From assembly GCF_000276665.1 (NCBI RefSeq), contig NW_004955463.1, positions 8,796,816-8,860,815 on the forward strand: 64,000 nt of DNA, written 5' to 3'. Origin of the DNA: Chinchilla lanigera (taxonomy: Eukaryota; Chordata; Mammalia; Rodentia; Chinchillidae). The notes under the pieces were generated by a model. It made no database searches, had not been told where the DNA came from, and worked only from the letters and a program-made list of their open reading frames with translations. Position numbers and translations under genes: made by a program. Below are positions 36,075 to 46,018 of this stretch, piece after piece (the stretch's first letter is position 1; each line of letters opens with the position of its first letter).

Positions 36075-36830
36075 CCTCAGTTCATTCGTGAACAAAAGGT
36101 AGGTATTAGCTAAAATGAGACAGGTACAATACGGTGCTAGATATATAAAACTAAATACAACATAGTCTTTGCTCTTAAACAGATTCATCCCTATTGGGAA
36201 TAGATCATTGTACAAAATAATCACAAAAATAATTACATAGTTACAAACTGGAAGAAATGTTATGAAGGAGATGCAGAAGTGAGGAGGGAGATGAAAAGAG
36301 GATGGGCTGAAAGAGCTTTGAAGGTAATGAAATCTGTACAAGCAGATGCAGTTCAGTTGGGCCCTGAGTCATCAGTGGAAGTTTGCGGTGTGTGGTAGTT
36401 ATGAGCAAGCTCAGAAAACAGCAAGTGAAAAGGCCCCGGGGCTGGGGAAAAGTGGCAAGCTAGGAAGGTGTGTTGCAAGGAAATCTTTGTGTATGAAGCA
36501 CAGTGAGGAAAGGCTGAACTTAGGTACAGTCTTGCTGGATATAGTTCGGGGAAGCAAAGAATGACTAAATTTTCTTTGCATTTCAAAAAGACTTTTTTTG
36601 ACAGCTCTATGTGACAAAATAATCACAGGAAGAAAGAGTCCAGGTAGAAAGTTTTAGGACAGTCACAGCAAAGAAAGCATGGAGGCTTGGCTTTTGGTGT
36701 CACTTGACAAAGAACAAAAGGAGGCTGAAGCCAAAGTGACAGGCTGTGGAGATGGCTTGGCTGTAGAAAGGGAGGTGCCAAAGTGATGGTCAGACCATTA
36801 GTAGCTGATGGGGAGAAAATGCTAATATCA
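36075..36830 (-). repeat. Ancient L2-like LINE fragment (antisense)
   Basis: Begins with antisense L2 3'-end-like sequence (TACGGTGCTAGATATATAAA, TAGTCTTTGCTCTTAAAC) and continues into a purine-rich body (GCATTTCAAAAAGACTTTTT, AGTCCAGGTAGAAAG, CATGGAGGCTTGG). Decayed; family name tentative. Confidence 0.45.
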
Positions 36831-37962
36831 GGACCAGCTTTTTGTATTTATTCTATTCTATTTAAATTCATTTTATGCAAATATATTTAGTGTTTATCTT
36901 GTGCAAAATACAGTGCTAGGAATTCTAAGGGGTAATCATATGAAAAAAGTGGATGTTTCTCATTTCCAAAAAAATGAGGAAAAGTATCTTTAACCGTACA
37001 ATATCTGTATCATACAAGCAGATGTGTACACACATGAATGTCTCTGTATATTTATGTATATATATTTGTATGCATATGTAAATTGAGATATTTGCATCAT
37101 GTATATATTTAAATAAGTGTGTGGCAAGGAGAATGTAAAGGACAAAGATTAATGTGGAGGTCAGACAGAAGACCTGGTGTCCTAAGAAATTCAAGTATTT
37201 TCAAAATTGATTAAATCATATATCTATCTTACTGCAAAAGAAATTAGATATTAGAGGCCTTCATAGCCAGTTGCATTATCTATGTTTAATCCATGTTATC
37301 AATCAGGAAAGTGCAATCAGGGGTACTCTTATCTCTAATAATAATGGCCCATGAATAATAGTAGTCATTGGTGTGTAATAAATTTTTAAATCACACAAGC
37401 AGAAAAACACAGCCATATTTCATTTTAATGTGATTTGAACATTATCTTTTTAGAATTTCTCCCTGGATTCTAAACTTACAGTTCTGTTTTACAACAGCAG
37501 TCCGAACGTGATTACTTAGTTGTTCTCTTAAGTATGAGCTGAGTGTAACGGAGTAAACCACCCCCAGCTTTGCCAAAGCCATCTCCCAGGCCAGAAGCAC
37601 TCTGTTTAACAAACTTATCTTGCATGTTGATCCTAAGAGTCTAAGTAAACATACAGAACAATCACAAATCTGTGAATTACATTACAGCAGCTTTCCTCCC
37701 TGTCATTCTCCTCCCTCACAGTAGTCCTTGCTTGTTTTATTTCTTTTGACTTGAATTCCTTTTGTTTCTTACTGTCTCCTATTACTAGTGATATGATTAT
37801 CTAATCTCTAACTACTACAGAATTGTCATGTGCCATGACTGTAATTATTGCAGATAACAAGAAAGGTATGCTTGAAATCAGTGTGAGTTCAACATAAGGC
37901 TAATGAAACTCCAAGGCGTCTCACCTAAAAGGAAACTATTAATATTGCTGTGCCTAAATATG

Positions 37963-38051
37963 TATTTTTTGTTTTGTTTTGCTGCTGGGAATTGAACCCA
38001 GGGCCATGTGCATGCTAAGTATCTGCTCTAACACTGAGCTACATCCCTCGT
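37963..38051 (-). repeat. ID SINE, minus strand
   Basis: GCTGGGAATTGAACCCAGGG, GTGCATGCTAAGTATCTGCT and CACTGAGCTACATCCC, antisense ID with a TTTTG-repeat tail on the left. Confidence 0.9.
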
Positions 38052-38179
38052 GTAAATTTATATTTACAATTTTATATTGTTATCTTTTCAAAAGGTCCCT
38101 TCAATTTTATGAGTTCCAGGCTTCAGATAACCTGTTAGCCTTGTTTTCATATTGTATTATGATAATTTGTTTTACATCT

Positions 38180-38280
38180 CTTTCATAATATCTTAGTTTT
38201 GTGCAAATATTTTATTTTCGTCTCTCTAATGGGAAGCATCTAGCTCCATAAATGTTTGTTGAATGAATGAATGAATCATA
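38180..38280 (+). repeat. Possible L2 3' terminus with (TGAA)n tail
   Basis: CATAAATGTTTGTTGAATGA followed by repeated ATGA matches the characteristic L2 3' tail; upstream similarity is weak. Confidence 0.45.
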
Positions 38281-40859
38281 TATAGTTAGTAATTGTTTTG
38301 GAGTTGACTGGTGAGATTTTCTTTACGTTCATGAAGCTTCATTAATGTGAAATCTGTCACAAAACTTTTTAGAAAGGTAATCTTTGTTTAAACGATCTTC
38401 AGTTACTCTATTTTTAAAAAGTAACTATTTGCAGAATTCTAAATTAAATCCTCATTACTGTCAAAAAGCACACTTGACAAAAATTCAATCTATCCTCACG
38501 TTAGTCTTCTTTTATTTAATTTTCCTGATTTAAAAAATTTTCTTGGCATATGTCCCAAAAAGGAATTACTTAGAGTATATTCAACCAGCTTTTTAGATTC
38601 TAAGAGTGCTTCTAAAGGGTAAATCTAGCCAAAGAAAAATTGTAATGATACATGATTGCACTTCTTTTAAGCTGTCATTTTATATAAGACCTAGATTTTG
38701 CCTTTTTTTCCCTCAATGTGCTTGTTTATAACTCTCCACTCTTTTCTTAGTTTAGATATGTTGACAGGTTGCCGTTAGCAGAGAGCTGTTATGCCCTAAA
38801 TAATGCATTCTGAAGATTCGCACAATACACAACAAATTAATAAAATCAAACCATGAAGATACATCATTTCTAAATTATACAATTGAGATTCACTTGTTTT
38901 TTAAAAGCAGAAATATTCTTCTTCCTTCATCTGTCTCTTCTTATGGTCAAGTGCAAGGTTTTAAAAAATGCCAAAGACATTCATCCGCTCTTTATTGATC
39001 ACACAGATGAATAGCCGAAGGACAGTTTCAAAACCTTGATGAATCTGATAAATGTTTTAACTATGACTTTTCTTTGGTTAATCTTTTTGCTGGCTGTAAG
39101 TAATGTAATAGAATCACCCCCTGAAAAATAAAATGAATTAACACAGTGGGTAAAAATATATTTAAACAATGTATTAGTAGAAAACAGAATCGAGGGCTTT
39201 GCCCTGAATTTCCTGACAATTGAGTTGCAATTGACAAGCACAAGACTCCAGAACCTGGACATCACCGCAGGGAGCAGCCCTGCCTTCGGGTCGCTTCATC
39301 ATCTTTCTTTAAAGCTCCTTTAGCCCTTGTCATTGCAGTGTCTCCCCTCGTTCTTCCATCTCTGCACTGACTTTCCTCCTTTTATATTTATTCACCTCCC
39401 AGTTCTAACATTTCCACAGGGATGCTGCTGCCCTTGTTTTATTTTAATGGTCCTGGAATATCAGTCGTCTTTCTTTGTGGCCCTTTCCTTTTATTTTTGA
39501 AAGATTGTCTATAGGCTCAAAGAGAAAGTTATCACAGAAATTGGAGGCTTTTCCAACATCATGTGAAGAAATCACTATTCATTAATAGGCTGTTTTGCAA
39601 GGTATCTAGCCCCAAAACAAAAGTGAGTGCATTATTGTAGTTCATTGGGCTTGGATTTTAGTTTTCCTTTGGGAAGATCTTACTTTTGTTTTTAATTTCA
39701 AAGTACTTTTTTTTTTTTTTTTGGTTTGATTCTCTGAACTCTAAATAATGATGTTTGATAGCCTGCAGAGAGGGTCTCTTATGCCCTTACAGCCTCACTT
39801 CCTGGAGAACCCTTGAGAGGACTTCCTTTTTCTCAATTCTTCAGTCCCTCGCTTGCGGAGCAGTGGCCCCTCCTGGGAAAGGAGAGTTATTTCAGCCAAC
39901 TTCGGAGTCCACCCTACGCGCCGCGCCGGAGAGTATTACAGTGCTGTTGACATATATTCATAATCTTTTCCTCCAGTTTTACTGTTTTCATGGAAGAGTC
40001 AAATTTATATTTGGCCTTTGTTAGAAAGCTGTCCGAAGATCTGTGGCTATCCAACTTTCACAAAGTAAGGGTGGCAATACTGCTTAAGGTATCTTTTAAT
40101 AAGTAAACCTAGCCAGCAGTTTTGAGTCTTACTCCAATTTAAATTAAACTAGAATAAAACAACTTTTATCTTAGAACAATTTAAAAAATGTACATGTTTG
40201 CTCCCCTCTTCTGACCTTTCCCACATGTATATCGGGGAGGCGGCCCCCACGCCCGGATTGCACCTGCATTTAAATTGTGGCAGTTAGAGAAAGCAAACAA
40301 GGCTGAGGTAGTGGTTCAGTCAGGCTTAAGCCCAGAGCAGGGAAAAGCACAGCAAGTCTCTCTGCAAGCTCAGGGGCCGACTGCGGTTGTTCGCGCGCGC
40401 CGCTTCCCGACCACAGCGGAGCACAATTAGCCCAGGGTCTGGCAGAAAGATGAGTGTTTTCTTTACCTGGAGACCACGTGGGGTCATGCCGTGCTGCGGA
40501 CTTCTCTGACCTTTCACTTCTGTCCTTTGCAGCAGGGCACCAATACTTTCTTAATTTGACTGTCTTTAGAATTCTCCACCAGAGGGAGGACAAGGAAAGG
40601 ACAGCGGCTTTCACGTGCAGTCCCGAGGACAGTTTGAATCGAGCACAGCAGCACTAGCGATTAAGGATCGCCTGGCTTGTCTTCCTCCAGCCTCTCCCTC
40701 CCTCTCCCGCTCAGCGGAACTGACTTGAGCTGTTCGGTTACCGTGCATCCTGCTTTGAACTCTGGCTTGTCAGTTCCTTTGAATATTAAGCTGTAGTAAG
40801 AGATGGTTTGTGACAGCTCCTTAGAAGAGGCCAGGTTGTTTTTAAAGAAAATTTGGAGA
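38281..40859. other. Upstream flank of the NRG1 type I promoter; no gene seen
   Basis: AT-rich to about 39700, then increasingly GC-rich with small CpG clusters near 39915-39930, 40235-40255 and 40375-40415. It could hold distal promoter elements. No exon recognised. Confidence 0.5.
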
Positions 40860-41184
40860 TGCGCCTTCTAGCGCGTTACTAGGCCCGCGAATCAGAGGAA
40901 GCGTGCCAGGCACAGCTGCGGGATGCAGCGCCCGGGGTCACTGTCGGGGCTCTCCGAGCGCCCCGTAGCTAGAACGGCTTACCTTAAACTCCCTCCCACC
41001 GAGTTCACCTTTGCCCAGCGTGCGCTGGGGGGAGGGGTAGCTCCCTAAAGTGGGGAAGAAATGAACTCTGAGCTTTCCTAGAAAAATAAACGTTCCTCCC
41101 CTTCCGGGGCGCTCCAAGGCTCCGGAGCCTTCCTTTGAGGGACAGGTGTCCGAGCTGCAAACTTTCTTCTCCAACCCCGTTCTC

Positions 41185-41190
41185 CACGTG
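41185..41190. promoter_or_regulatory. Canonical E-box CACGTG upstream of NRG1
   Basis: A palindromic CACGTG sits within the CpG island about 680 bp upstream of the NRG1 ATG. It is a potential site for bHLH-ZIP (MYC/MAX/USF-type) factors. A single hexamer is weak evidence of use. Confidence 0.35.
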
Positions 41191-41403
41191 AACGTGCCCT
41201 GCGGGCACTGCCAGCCTGCCGGGGACAGCGGCAGCGACGGCCGCCGTCGGGTCCCTCCCGGGCGCCGAGCTCGGCTCCGAGGCCGCGCGGCGTCCAGCGA
41301 CCCCTATCGGGGGTTCCCGGCAGCCCGGCCGGCGCGCAGGGAAGGGGCTGCGCCCGCAGCGCCGAGCCCAGGCTCCTCCCGGTGGCGTGTCCGCGCCTGG
41401 GGT

Positions 41404-41446
41404 GGGGGTGTGGTGGGAAGGGAGGGGAGGCGAGGGGAGGGGAGGG
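41404..41446 (+). promoter_or_regulatory. G-run cluster with G-quadruplex potential
   Basis: At least seven runs of three or more G, mostly separated by one to three bases, lie on the + strand (41404-41408, 41415-41417, 41420-41422, 41424-41427, 41434-41437, 41439-41442, 41444-41446). This fits the standard G-quadruplex pattern, and the GGGGAGGGG units also look like Sp1/KLF/MAZ sites. It lies about 420 bp upstream of the NRG1 ATG. Confidence 0.6.
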
Positions 41447-41865
41447 TGAGAAGGAGGCGCCAGCGGCCAACCTGCGGGGGGAGGTGGGTGGCTGTGGGGC
41501 AATTGAAAAAGAGCCGGCGAGGAGTTCCCCCAAACTTGTCGGGACTCCGGGCTCGCGCGGAGGCAGGAGCGGAGCGGCGGGGCGCTCGGGACGGGGATCG
41601 CCTCTCCCTCCTCGGGCCGCGAGCGGAGCCGGCAGCCGCGGGACCCAGCGCGACCTCGGACGCTGCGCCCGCCGGTTCCAGGTGGTCGAGACCGCACGCC
41701 GCGTCGCGTCGCTGCCTGCAGGCGACCGGAGACGCCCCAGCCCGGCCGCCCGCTGCCCCTGGGGGACAAACTTTCCCCAAACCCGACCCGAACCCTCGGA
41801 CCAAACTTGTCGCGCGTCGCCTTTGCCGGGAGCCGTCCACGTCGAGCGCTCACTCCTCCGGCGAG

Positions 41866-41965
41866 ATGTCCGAGCGCAAGGAAGGAAGAGGCAAGGGGAA
41901 GGGCAAGAAGAAGGACCGAGGCTCGGGCAAGAAGCCCGAGCCCGCGGAGGGCGACTCGAGGCCAG
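41866..41965 (+). CDS. NRG1: Neuregulin 1, first coding exon of the type I (heregulin/NDF) isoform, partial
   Basis: Encodes 33 codons plus one base (phase 1), beginning MSERKEGRGKGKGKKKDRGS and continuing GKKPEPAEGDSRP. This matches the N-terminus of type I neuregulin 1 as I know it from human, including exon length and splice phase. Differences from human are D for E at residue 17 and a diverged tail after KKPE. NRG1 is a membrane-anchored EGF-family growth factor precursor that activates ERBB3/ERBB4 and acts in heart, nerve and Schwann cell development. This exon supplies only the short, very basic (Lys/Arg/Gly-rich) N-terminal segment before the Ig-like domain; it has no classical signal peptide, as is usual for type I NRG1. 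The ATG is the first in its frame after the stop at 41062-41064, with G at -3. The exon ends CCAG followed by a consensus GTGAGT donor at 41966. The Ig-like, EGF-like, transmembrane and cytoplasmic exons lie beyond the window. Confidence 0.97.
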
Positions 41966-42010
41966 GTGAGTGCGCGGCGCGGCCCGGCCCGCGGCCCGCC
42001 TCCTCCCCGT

Positions 42011-42146
42011 NNNNNNNNNNNNNNNNNNNNNNNNNNNNNNNNNNNNNNNNNNNNNNNNNNNNNNNNNNNNNNNNNNNNNNNNNNNNNNNNNNNNNNNNNN
42101 NNNNNNNNNNNNNNNNNNNNNNNNNNNNNNNNNNNNNNNNNNNNNN
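42011..42146. other. Assembly gap (136 N) inside the CpG island
   Basis: A run of N starting 45 bp after the exon 1 splice donor. GC-rich DNA often drops out of assemblies. Exon 1 and its donor are complete and unaffected. Confidence 0.99.
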
Positions 42147-42510
42147 CACGTCCGGCCGCATCTTCCCAGGGTCGGGGCGCTCCGCGCTGCGGGCGCGACC
42201 TCACACCAGCGGGAGCGGCTGAGCCCAGCCGGGGAGCGGGAGCGCTGGAACCGAGGCGGGGTGCGCGCGGGCCCGGGCGCGGAGGCTTTGCACGGGCCCC
42301 GTCTGCCCTCTAGCGAGCGAGGCGGGAACGGGCGGTCCCGACGCGGAGCGTGGAGCCCTGCGTGCGCCTGGGTGCGCCGAGGGAGGTCGGGAAACGGAGC
42401 GCGGGCACTGCCGCGCTCCCCTGTTGGGAGCAGAGGGGAGCGATGTAGAGTCGCGCTGTGCGTCCCTGCACCCGGAGTGAGTCCTGCGCAACCGACACTA
42501 AGAGCAGCCG

Positions 42511-45500
42511 GGAGGGATTCCTAAAGATCAGCGAAGCAGATAAAATCTAGCTCAATGCCAGGAGTCAGCAACTCCAATAAGTTCCACAGGCTTTTGGCTT
42601 CGCGATTCCATTTCTTAGGGCCTCCTTAATAAGTACGGTTAATTTACATTTCCAAGAAGTGTCAGATGGCAACAGTTAAACCGAAATTTGTAATTCAGTT
42701 CTTTACCGCATATATAGGGAATGATATGGCAGTTGAGGCTTTTTGGGGAAAAAAAATCTTTTATCATCAGAGAACAGTGTGAATGATTGATAGTGTTACG
42801 TTAGCCCTAAGAACGCTATTTCTTTAAACGTTGCTTTGGACAGAAGAGGCTTCCAGAATAATACTTGTTTATATGCGATTAAGTGAAGTAGGTGCTTAGA
42901 AAGGGAGGGGGCAGGGGTGAGAGCTTCGCTCCCGCCGTTTGTGCGATTCCCAGTTGTGACTTGCTCTGGATGCGGTACCTCACCCAGAACACACCCCCAA
43001 CACAAACTCCGTGGAGTGCGTCTGAAGAATGAACTCCACAGCGCTTGGTAAGACTGGCTAAGGAAGATAAGCAGAAGTATTTGTTTCTCCCAGGAAGAAA
43101 ACAAACTGGATTTGCTTAGTCTCACTGAAGTACTGATAGCATTTCAGAACCTGGTTTATTGGCAGCGACCCTAAGCAGGGTTTTGAGCAAAGCAGAAGTG
43201 GAACAAAGAGTAATTGTTTAGTCACTGACAATTTTTTTGTGTTCATTTTCAAAATAGGTCCTGGTGATCAAGTTCACCTTCATTACTGACCATTAGCTCT
43301 TAGGAGGGTGGATTGAAATTTTTCTTATTTTTACCCTGTATTTTACAGATACAACATAGCATTTTCTTCACTAAAGTATGAACTGGGGAACTGGATTAGC
43401 AATCTAAATGACTCTCAGGCCATCATCATAAATTAAAAAGATCTTAGATCCAACAAAATTGTAAAGTTGTACATAGCAGTTGTGGGGCTCCTCACCCCCA
43501 TTTGCTGTGGTTTTCTGCTTGCCCGTCCACTGCCTTCAGAGTTCCTGTGGTCCTCTTAGGTAGCGTAATAAATCGAGGGGGCCATGGTCTACAGTAGCAT
43601 CCCTTTCAGTTAATAAGGCTACATTTCATCAAAGGGTCACAGCAGCAGTACCATGGCAGACACTTCGGACAAGGCGATGCTTCTATGGCTTAGAAATTTA
43701 GATTTAGGAACAGCAGGCACTTCTGTGCCCAGAAGATCTTACCTACTAGATGGACAGCTGTCTTGTGGATTGCCCGACGTTTTTTGGCTTAGGGTTCTAG
43801 AACTTCTCTGGTGGCTCTCATTCTGTTTTCCAAACCCACAGCTGAGATTTCCTCTGAACTAGGGATATGAGTGTCAACGGACAGTTGCTCAATTATCTTC
43901 CCAGAAAAACTGGCATGAACTTGTCTCTAGGTTAGTTTTTAGTATATTTGTCTCTCTTTTCCATCCTGTAATTATATATTGGGGGGGGGTACTTTTTATC
44001 CCTACCAGGGTTGCACTTGTTACACTAGATAAGAATATTCTTCATTTGATTTGAAAAGAATGGTCAACTTGAAATGGTCAACCGTGAAATAAGCACATGG
44101 CATTAAATACTGTCTTTGGAAATGAGCTTTCTCGCTTTTCTTGTTATTTTCCTTAATAATGGTAAATGCCAGTGTATTTTTCTCTAATCTTAGGACAATA
44201 AATAACCAATGGCCATAGTAGTTTGTGGGAAAACTTGCACTCTTCTGTGATCTTTTTTTGCACTCTGTACGTGTCAGTCATCATCAAAGTAATGATCCCT
44301 CAATACCCTAATTCCAGTGTCACTTGCCATGTCAGCCCAAACTAGGGCTTAGGAGGAGAGCTATCTGAATCGTTCCTGTGTTTATCTTCTTCACCCCTTT
44401 CCTTAAAACAGCCACTGAAGCTGTATGTCCTTGAGGATGCATGTGCAATAGCCAACCAAGCCTCTCTTTGGCTGTTAAAACATTGCTTCACAACAGTCAG
44501 GGGAGATATAACACTGAGGGAACTCAGCCGCTCAGCCCCGCTGAGTACTGTATTATATGCATAGGCATAAACACATCTGTTGGAGGGAAACTTTCAGGGG
44601 AAGAAAGTTTCTTTAACTTTCATATGACATGTGTGACTGATATATGATACATACATGGCTATGTTTCATAGCATCTGCATTTTTATACAATTAACTGAAT
44701 ATTGAATTGCACACTATTGGGGCTGCAGATGTTCAACAGAATTATCTATTCCATAATAATGGCTCTAATAGGTTCCAAGCCCTGAGGGTCATTGATTATT
44801 CCTTTTTGCTCAAAATAAGCAAGCTCAGCGTAATCCTGGGCTTTGTGTTACAGATCCATGTACTAATGGCTCCGGAACATCCTGAGTCTCCTGCACCTTG
44901 GACCTCCCAGATCCTGACTCCTCCTCCTGATTCAGTCCACTCCACAAATGTTCTTTTGAAGCATGAATTACAAAACTAGTCTTTTGTTTTTGCCAATTGT
45001 TATTTGACTTTAACGTTCCTTTATGATTCTCTGTGTATTGCTATATTTTTCTTACTCTGCAAGGATTTTTTTTTTTTTCTCTTAAGGGACCTGGAAAAAA
45101 TTCATTATCATGCCTAGCCCAGTTCTTGAGGTATTGTGTGGCCTCATGCCTGGCAGAAGGGCATTTGTGAGTACAGGTGGTGGAAAAATTTGGAAACGGA
45201 GTGTCCCAAATGTCTCTTGTTAGACTGTGCTCCCAGTGACATCACCCACCTGCTTCCTTGCCTAAGTGGCTTCACAGGCTGAAGTGCTTGTAAACATTCT
45301 TGGATATAAAGTGCTCTGTCATGGAGGGGCAGCCTGTGTTTACAGAAGGGAAGGAATGTCCAGTGATCAGTTTCAAACTGGTTACTTGTAACTGCTTACC
45401 TTACGTAATTATTAAAATATCAAACATTATTTACAGAATGGGACTTACTTTGAAGAACTAAAATAGCAGAAAGTGTGAGAGGAGCTTAGATACTATTTTT

Positions 45501-45654
45501 ATATAAACAAAATAATAGTTGATAAAAGAATGGGGAGAAAAATACTATATGCCATGTAAAACTGAGAAAATGTTAGATTGACACATGAAAAATAAATACC
45601 TTTACTTTGTGTCAGGTACTGTAGTAGACACTTCCTATTCATTAGTAAAGAAGC
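42511..45654. other. NRG1 intron 1, proximal part; nothing recognised
   Basis: No repeat or exon recognised; notably poor in SINEs compared with the rest of the window. Confidence 0.5.
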
Positions 45655-45725
45655 TAGTATTTATTGGATTATTATCATGTGCCAGGCAGTGTAAATCGTA
45701 GATTGTATATTTTACCCCTTGATGT
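45655..45725 (-). repeat. MIR fragment, minus strand
   Basis: AGTATTTATTGGATTATTAT and CATGTGCCAGGCAGTG match the antisense MIR/L2 tail. Lies just before an opposite-strand MIR. Confidence 0.5.
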
Positions 45726-45757
45726 TTAGAAAACAACAAAATGCTTAAGTATTAGGC

Positions 45758-46018
45758 AGCAAGAGGCAGGATGGCCTCCTTAGCTGTCCAGCTATGTTGT
45801 CTGCATTTAACCTGGTTTAAATCCTGGTTTAACCACTTCTTAGCTGGATAGTTGTGGGAAACACCTAATTTTTCTGTGCTTAAGTTTCCTTTACTGTAAA
45901 ATGGGGGTAATAATAGCATTCTTATTATCCTGGGTACTTTGTGAATTGTAAACAAGGTAACCTGTGAAAAATACACCAGACATTGCCCAACATATAGCAA
46001 GTGTCCAGTAAATATAAA
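45758..46018 (+). repeat. MIR SINE, plus strand, near full length
   Basis: AATCCTGGTTTAACCACTTC, TTAGCTGGATAGTTGTGGGA, TTACTGTAAAATGGGGGTAA, TAATAGCATTC and finally CAAGTGTCCAGTAAATATAA follow the complete MIR consensus order. Confidence 0.88.

Larger units (their letters stand above)
41065..41865 (+). promoter_or_regulatory. NRG1 type I proximal promoter and 5' untranslated leader (start site not placed)
   Basis: This stretch contains no ATG on the + strand and no CAT either (so no ATG on the - strand). The leader therefore has no upstream AUG before the NRG1 start. The NRG1 reading frame is also free of stops from 41065 onward, which is expected by chance in such GC-rich DNA. The last roughly 100 bases before the ATG resemble the human heregulin leader as I remember it, so they are probably transcribed. 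The transcription start site cannot be fixed from sequence alone. Confidence 0.75.
40860..42510. promoter_or_regulatory. CpG island spanning the NRG1 type I promoter, leader and exon 1
   Basis: Base composition changes sharply from AT-rich flanks to very GC-rich, CpG-dense sequence across this interval, with NRG1 exon 1 near its centre. This is the usual arrangement of a TATA-less, developmentally regulated mammalian promoter. I see no TATA box at a plausible distance; there are many GC-box-like G/C runs. The 136-bp run of N lies inside the island just downstream of exon 1. Boundaries are by eye. Confidence 0.9.

Noticed and set aside
41005..42204. 399-codon minus-strand open frame across the CpG island
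   Set aside because: It is antisense to NRG1 exon 1, crosses a run of N and is a by-product of low stop-codon density in GC-rich DNA; no domain is visible.
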